Assembly: GCA_016929395.1 (NCBI GenBank)
Contig: JAFGIX010000027.1
Span: 79,776-143,775 of the forward strand
DNA from: Candidatus Zymogenus saltonus
GTDB lineage: Bacteria > Desulfobacterota > Zymogenia > Zymogenales > Zymogenaceae
Direction of reading: 5' to 3'
DNA: 64,000 nucleotides
Each line of letters begins with the position of its first letter. Positions within the stretch are counted from its first letter, which is position 1. Below the pieces are notes generated by a model. That model saw only the letters and a program-made list of their open reading frames with translations, was not told the origin of the DNA and made no database searches. Positions 60,934 through 64,000 of the stretch are shown here, piece after piece. The translations under genes and the position numbers were made by a program.

Positions 60934-61773
60934 CTATTTCCTGATGTCCATTATTGTCAGCACCAGAAAATCCCTGAACCAGCGGGGGGACATCTTGTTG
61001 AGCCAGTAGAAGACCTTGCTCTGGAACTCGATCTGGTTGAAGAGCTTCGGCTTCTTCTTCTCGACGACCTTGACTATCACCTTCGCCGCAAACTCGGGCG
61101 TAGGCGCGTCCTTGATCATCTCGTTGTCCTTGTCTATGAACTTCTTGACCCTCTCCCTGTAGGGGGAGTCCTTCGGCGGGAGCTTGTGTATCTTTGCGGC
61201 AAAGGACGTGGAGACCTGGGCCGGTGATATTACCGCGAACTTTATCCCGAAGGGATCGAGCTCGTATTTCAGGGCCTGTATCCACCCCTCGAGCCCGAAC
61301 TTCGAGGCGGTGTAGATCGATTCGAACGGAAATGGAACCTGCCCCACGATGGAGGACATGGCGATAAGCTTCCCCTCTTTTCGCTCCCTCATGTGGGGGA
61401 TGAACGCCTGGAAGATCGCCATGGCGCCGATCACGTTAATCTCGAGGCACTTGAGCGCCTTTTCGAGGTCGATTTCCTCGAAGGGGCCGAAGAAGCCTAT
61501 CCCCACGTTCGAAAGCACCGTGTCGATCTTTTCGTACTTCTTCAAGACCTCGTCCCTGAACTTCAGGATTCCCTTCCTGTTGGTGATGTCGAGGGCGACC
61601 AGGTGATGCTTCGCATTCCCCCCCGATACCTTATCAAGCTCCTTCTTCAGCGACTCTATACCGTTTGCGTCCACGTCAAACCCGGCGATGCTGTTTCCCT
61701 TCTCGGCAAGCATCTTCGCCACGTGACGGCCCATGCCGTCAGCCAGTCCCGTAATTACTATTACCTGACTCAT
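60934..61773 (-). CDS. short-chain dehydrogenase/reductase (SDR)
   Basis: 279 residues, GGAG upstream of the ATG. TGLADGMG glycine motif, SNVGIGFFG in place of NNAG, SSIVGQVPFP and YTASK active site. A basic C-terminal extension (VEKKKPKLFNQIEFQSKVFYW) is typical of SDRs related to 17-beta hydroxysteroid or fatty-acid reductases. The first gene of the minus-strand run, although the glycyl radical gene 246 bp downstream has its own promoter. Substrate unknown, perhaps a 3-hydroxyacyl or alcohol intermediate. Confidence 0.88.
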   Translation of the reverse strand: MSQVIVITGLADGMGRHVAKMLAEKGNSIAGFDVDANGIESLKKELDKVSGGNAKHHLVALDITNRKGILKFRDEVLKKYEKIDTVLSNVGIGFFGPFEEIDLEKALKCLEINVIGAMAIFQAFIPHMRERKEGKLIAMSSIVGQVPFPFESIYTASKFGLEGWIQALKYELDPFGIKFAVISPAQVSTSFAAKIHKLPPKDSPYRERVKKFIDKDNEMIKDAPTPEFAAKVIVKVVEKKKPKLFNQIEFQSKVFYWLNKMSPRWFRDFLVLTIMDIRK

Positions 61774-61840
61774 AACTGCTCCTTTTATAAAGTCTATTTA
61801 TTATTCTCTCTTTGCTGTTTCGTCCTCACACCCGTCCATA

Positions 61841-61990
61841 TTCCCGCTTTCGCGGGAATGACATTCATTGCACCCCCTGCTTGACTGGGAATTATTCTGT
61901 CATTCCCAACTTGATTGGGAATCCAGTAAAATATCAACAACTCACCGCACACGGCCCGCCCCTCTGGATTCCCGCTTTCGCGGGAATGAC
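61841..61990. repeat. dispersed hairpin repeats (same family as 50745-50956)
   Basis: TTCCCGCTTTCGCGGGAA at 61841, GTCATTCCCAACTTGATTGG continuing to GGAATCCAG (61899-61926), and CTGGATTCCCGCTTTCGCGG ending in GAATGAC (61964-61990). They fill the 260-bp gap between the SDR and epimerase genes. These small hairpins could also slow or end transcription. Confidence 0.8.
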
Positions 61991-62033
61991 ACATAATTTA
62001 CTGGATTTCCGCTTCCCAGGCAGATAACATCCA

Positions 62034-63029
62034 TTATCGCATCTCCAGCTTCCCCTCCGCAAACAGCTTCGCGATCTCCGCCATCGATTTCACAAAATCG
62101 GGATACCTGTATTTGAAGCCGTTTTTGATAAGCTTGGTGTTGTCCACGATGTAGTCGTCGTAGAGGAACTTCGTGGCGTCGTACTCGAGGTCGGGTACCT
62201 TCCTCTTCATCCCGGATATAAAGCCGTCCACCTTCGCCGCGGCCTTGACGACACCCAAGGGGAGGTGGAGCTTCGGGGGCTTCTTCCCGAAGGCGAGGGC
62301 GGCCTCAATCAGCGCCTCCTCAAGGGTGGGGTACGAGCCGTCGCCGATGTTGTAAACCTCCCCCGGCTTTACGTCGAGCTTTGAGGCGTGATCGACGGCG
62401 GCGGCCACGTCCTCGGCGCGGACGTTGGAGAGGAGTACTTTCCCCTTTCCCGGAATCGCCGAGATGTCGGTCGGTCTCGAAAAGGCTTTTCCCGCCCCGT
62501 CGGTGCAGCGGGGGCCGTAAACGGTGCAGGGCCTCAACAACACCGCGTTCAGCCCCTTTTCGATCTTCTTGAACAGGACGTCCTCGCCGTCCCGCTTGCT
62601 CCGGCCGTAGTCGGTGTTCGGCTCCCTCGGGCCGTCCTCTTTAAAAGGGGTGCCCTTGTATAGGCCGTACACGCTGGTCGAGGTCACGTGGACGAAGCGC
62701 TTTACCCCCTTCTTCATGGCAAGGTCGGTTATGAGATCGACCCCCACGACGTTTGTGGGGCGGAGCTTTTCGTACGGCGTGGAGAAGTTGCATATCGCCC
62801 CCAGGTGCATGACCCTGTCCACGTTCCCGACGAACAGGGGGGGAAGGGTCTCCGGCTTGGTGAGGTCCGCGGCGACGTACTCGACCCCGAGCTTCGTAAA
62901 AAACGAGAGGTCTTTTCTGGGGCGGGCGGTGGCCCTTACCTTCACGCCCGCCTTCGCGAGATGTTCCACCACGTGGCTCCCCATGAATCCCGCCGCCCCG
63001 GTCACCAGTGTTATTCCGCTGAATTTCAA
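62034..63029 (-). CDS. NAD-dependent epimerase/dehydratase (extended SDR)
   Basis: 331 residues from a TTG with GGGGG upstream. TGAAGFMGSHV is the extended-SDR glycine motif, HLGAICNF and the catalytic YGRSK (YxxxK) with STSVYG (Ser/Thr) follow, then LRPCTVYGPR. The C-terminal 130 residues form the substrate lobe. Such enzymes act on nucleotide sugars, or on steroid-like and flavonol-type ketones (3-beta-HSD/DFR group). With no sugar genes nearby, the latter is plausible. A ferredoxin-rich anaerobic context does not settle it. Confidence 0.85.
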   Translation of the reverse strand: MKFSGITLVTGAAGFMGSHVVEHLAKAGVKVRATARPRKDLSFFTKLGVEYVAADLTKPETLPPLFVGNVDRVMHLGAICNFSTPYEKLRPTNVVGVDLITDLAMKKGVKRFVHVTSTSVYGLYKGTPFKEDGPREPNTDYGRSKRDGEDVLFKKIEKGLNAVLLRPCTVYGPRCTDGAGKAFSRPTDISAIPGKGKVLLSNVRAEDVAAAVDHASKLDVKPGEVYNIGDGSYPTLEEALIEAALAFGKKPPKLHLPLGVVKAAAKVDGFISGMKRKVPDLEYDATKFLYDDYIVDNTKLIKNGFKYRYPDFVKSMAEIAKLFAEGKLEMR

Positions 63030-63161
63030 TTTATACCCCCGATATTTTTTTCAGATATATGTTTTTATAAAATAGAACCTTCCTGCAGCCGTCCCGTCAA
63101 GCCGTTGCGCCAAACATTCCCGGAAATCCCATAATCCTCCCGACCCAGTCAAATCTCTTCG

Positions 63162-63722
63162 TCAACGGCCCAGCTGTCCCGCCGCCTTGGCGAGATCATC
63201 CTCGATGCTCTTTTTTATCTCCCTCCTTGCGTGATAAAGCCAGTCCAGCACCATCTCGTTGAAATTCAATCCGAGCTCCGCAACGAGGCGTACGTAGATA
63301 TCGTAATCCTCCCACCTGACCACGTTTTTCTTCCGCTCCTCGTACTGTATCTTGTAGTTCTCTATCTGCTCGTCGATAAGCCCGAGAGAGGCTTTCTTAT
63401 CGCCGAAGCCGAAGAATATAAATCTCAAGAGAAACTGGTCCCTGATGAGCATCCCCCTCTCCGGCGGTGAGAAAAGCCACTCCGTGAAGGCCTCCCGCCC
63501 CTCTTTCGTCAGGGCGTAGAGCTTCCTGTCCGGGGCTCCCTCCTGGGGGATATCCTTTTTGGTTACCAGCCCCTCCTCCTCCATCTTTTTCAGGTTGGGA
63601 TAGATCTGCCCGTAATTTATTGACCACATGTTGCCGAAGTTTCTCTCGATATGCGCTTTGATGCGGTATCCGTGCATATCCTTGTAGTGAAGGAGTCCGA
63701 GGATGGCGTATTTTATTGACAT
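63162..63722 (-). CDS. PadR family transcriptional regulator
   Basis: 186 residues. Winged helix N-terminus (AILGLLHYKDMHGYRIKAHI, NYGQIYPNLKKMEEEGLV, RKLYALTKEGREAF), then a long C-terminal helical dimerisation part as in AphA/VirR-type PadR proteins. GAGG precedes the ATG. PadR proteins often repress detoxification or aromatic-acid genes and their own gene. It is adjacent to the epimerase and near the glycyl radical cluster, so it may govern them. Its own promoter is AT-rich with a partial dyad. Confidence 0.9.
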   Translation of the reverse strand: MSIKYAILGLLHYKDMHGYRIKAHIERNFGNMWSINYGQIYPNLKKMEEEGLVTKKDIPQEGAPDRKLYALTKEGREAFTEWLFSPPERGMLIRDQFLLRFIFFGFGDKKASLGLIDEQIENYKIQYEERKKNVVRWEDYDIYVRLVAELGLNFNEMVLDWLYHARREIKKSIEDDLAKAAGQLGR

Positions 63723-63799
63723 TTTGTTTCCTCAAAACGGATTTGGTAGTAGCAAAAAAAAAATCGTTCCATTCATGGGTGGGCCTGCTATGAATAAAG

Positions 63800-63828
63800 T
63801 ATATATATATTTTGTATATAGTTGTCAA
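63800..63828 (-). promoter_or_regulatory. promoter and AT-rich operator region of padR-type gene
   Basis: On the minus strand TTGACA (63828-63823), 17-bp spacer, TATATA (63805-63800). The spacer is nearly all A/T and carries a partial dyad (ACTATATAC with GTATATATATA), a plausible self-repression site. Confidence 0.55.
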
Positions 63829-63880
63829 GAAAAAAATTGGGGGGATTGTTTTTTATTGAGCTGTGAATAGACTGGCTGAA

Positions 63881-63930
63881 TAATGAGCCGTTGGACAATG
63901 GGCCGCTGGACAAGGGGCCGATAGACAAGG
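63881..63930. repeat. 15-bp tandem repeat, three units
   Basis: GCCGTTGGACAATGG, GCCGCTGGACAAGGG and GCCGATAGACAAGGG follow one another directly. Non-coding. Confidence 0.7.
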
Positions 63931-63960
63931 GGCTTAAGCCCATTGTATGTCCATTGTCTA

Positions 63961-63988
63961 AAAAAAGGGGGGCAAATTTTGCCCCCCT
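63961..63988 (-). terminator. intrinsic terminator for a minus-strand gene beyond the window
   Basis: GGGGGGCA pairs with TGCCCCCC around AATTT; the T-run lies on the minus strand (A-run on plus at 63960-63966). It therefore ends transcription entering from the right. Confidence 0.7.
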
Positions 63989-64000
63989 AATGCTTATCCC

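Overview
The window looks like chromosomal DNA of a Gram-negative, probably anaerobic bacterium of the deltaproteobacterial / Desulfobacterota type. This is inference: no rRNA or tRNA gene is visible. It rests on an oxygen-sensitive glycyl radical enzyme, many ferredoxin-type Fe-S proteins, scattered acyl-CoA metabolism genes (two acyl-CoA dehydrogenases, a thiolase-like protein, a class I CoA-transferase, MmgE/PrpD), several SDRs, type IV pilus ATPases, c-di-GMP proteins and GC-rich coding DNA with strong GGAG Shine-Dalgarno sites. Coding is dense; most genes are ordinary housekeeping or accessory metabolism.

Layout, left half. 1-3040: 3' end of a long acyl-CoA dehydrogenase, twin terminators, UspA protein, rhomboid protease. 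3040-4950: an AT-rich restriction-modification island (BglII/BstYI-like endonuclease plus a TSPPY methyltransferase) ending at a GC-rich gene-tail scar. 5037-9490: a TetR regulator with a textbook promoter/operator, then SDR, ThDP enzyme, SDR and a decayed tail of a second ThDP enzyme. 9566-14153: flavin reductase, membrane-anchored HEAT-repeat protein, two paralogous TPR proteins, aroE. 14445-20977: pilB, pilT, pilC and a PilS-like kinase with no pilR or pilin. 21083-26878: envelope proteins (DUF1571, lipoprotein, M23-like) facing a minus-strand set of PP2C phosphatase, eight-repeat PQQ-type propeller lipoprotein and secreted glycan-binding-like protein.

Middle. 27156-32533: racemase, M20 peptidase, thiolase-like protein, V4R protein, threonine/serine dehydratase. 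32973-35500: two stand-alone MshEN (c-di-GMP receptor type) proteins, the second overlapping an orphan OppC-type permease. 35553-40418: zinc-ribbon membrane protein, methyltransferase, MBL hydrolase, LivJ-type binding lipoprotein, ferritin-like/VIT transporter. 40795-44472: two REC-PAS-GGDEF proteins, one with a destroyed GGDEF signature. 44620-46366: two paralogous Cys-rich ferredoxin-like proteins.

Right half. 46442-50497: methyltransferase, ATP-grasp-like protein and a DUF885 peptidase gene broken by one in-frame TAA. 50498-52226 is mostly repeats and spacer. 52227-61773 is a long minus-strand run: SDR, glycyl radical enzyme, CoA-transferase alpha and beta, MmgE/PrpD, acyl-CoA dehydrogenase, SCP2-like protein, QueG-like Fe-S protein. 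The likely logic is radical chemistry on a substrate followed by CoA activation and beta-oxidation-like oxidation; the substrate is unknown and the radical activase is not in the window. An epimerase/reductase, a PadR regulator and a minus-strand terminator for an off-window gene close the window.

The most interesting items are the glycyl radical enzyme cluster, the two free-standing MshEN proteins with a coupled permease, the ThDP enzyme lacking its Asn-Asn metal motif, and the single-stop DUF885 gene.
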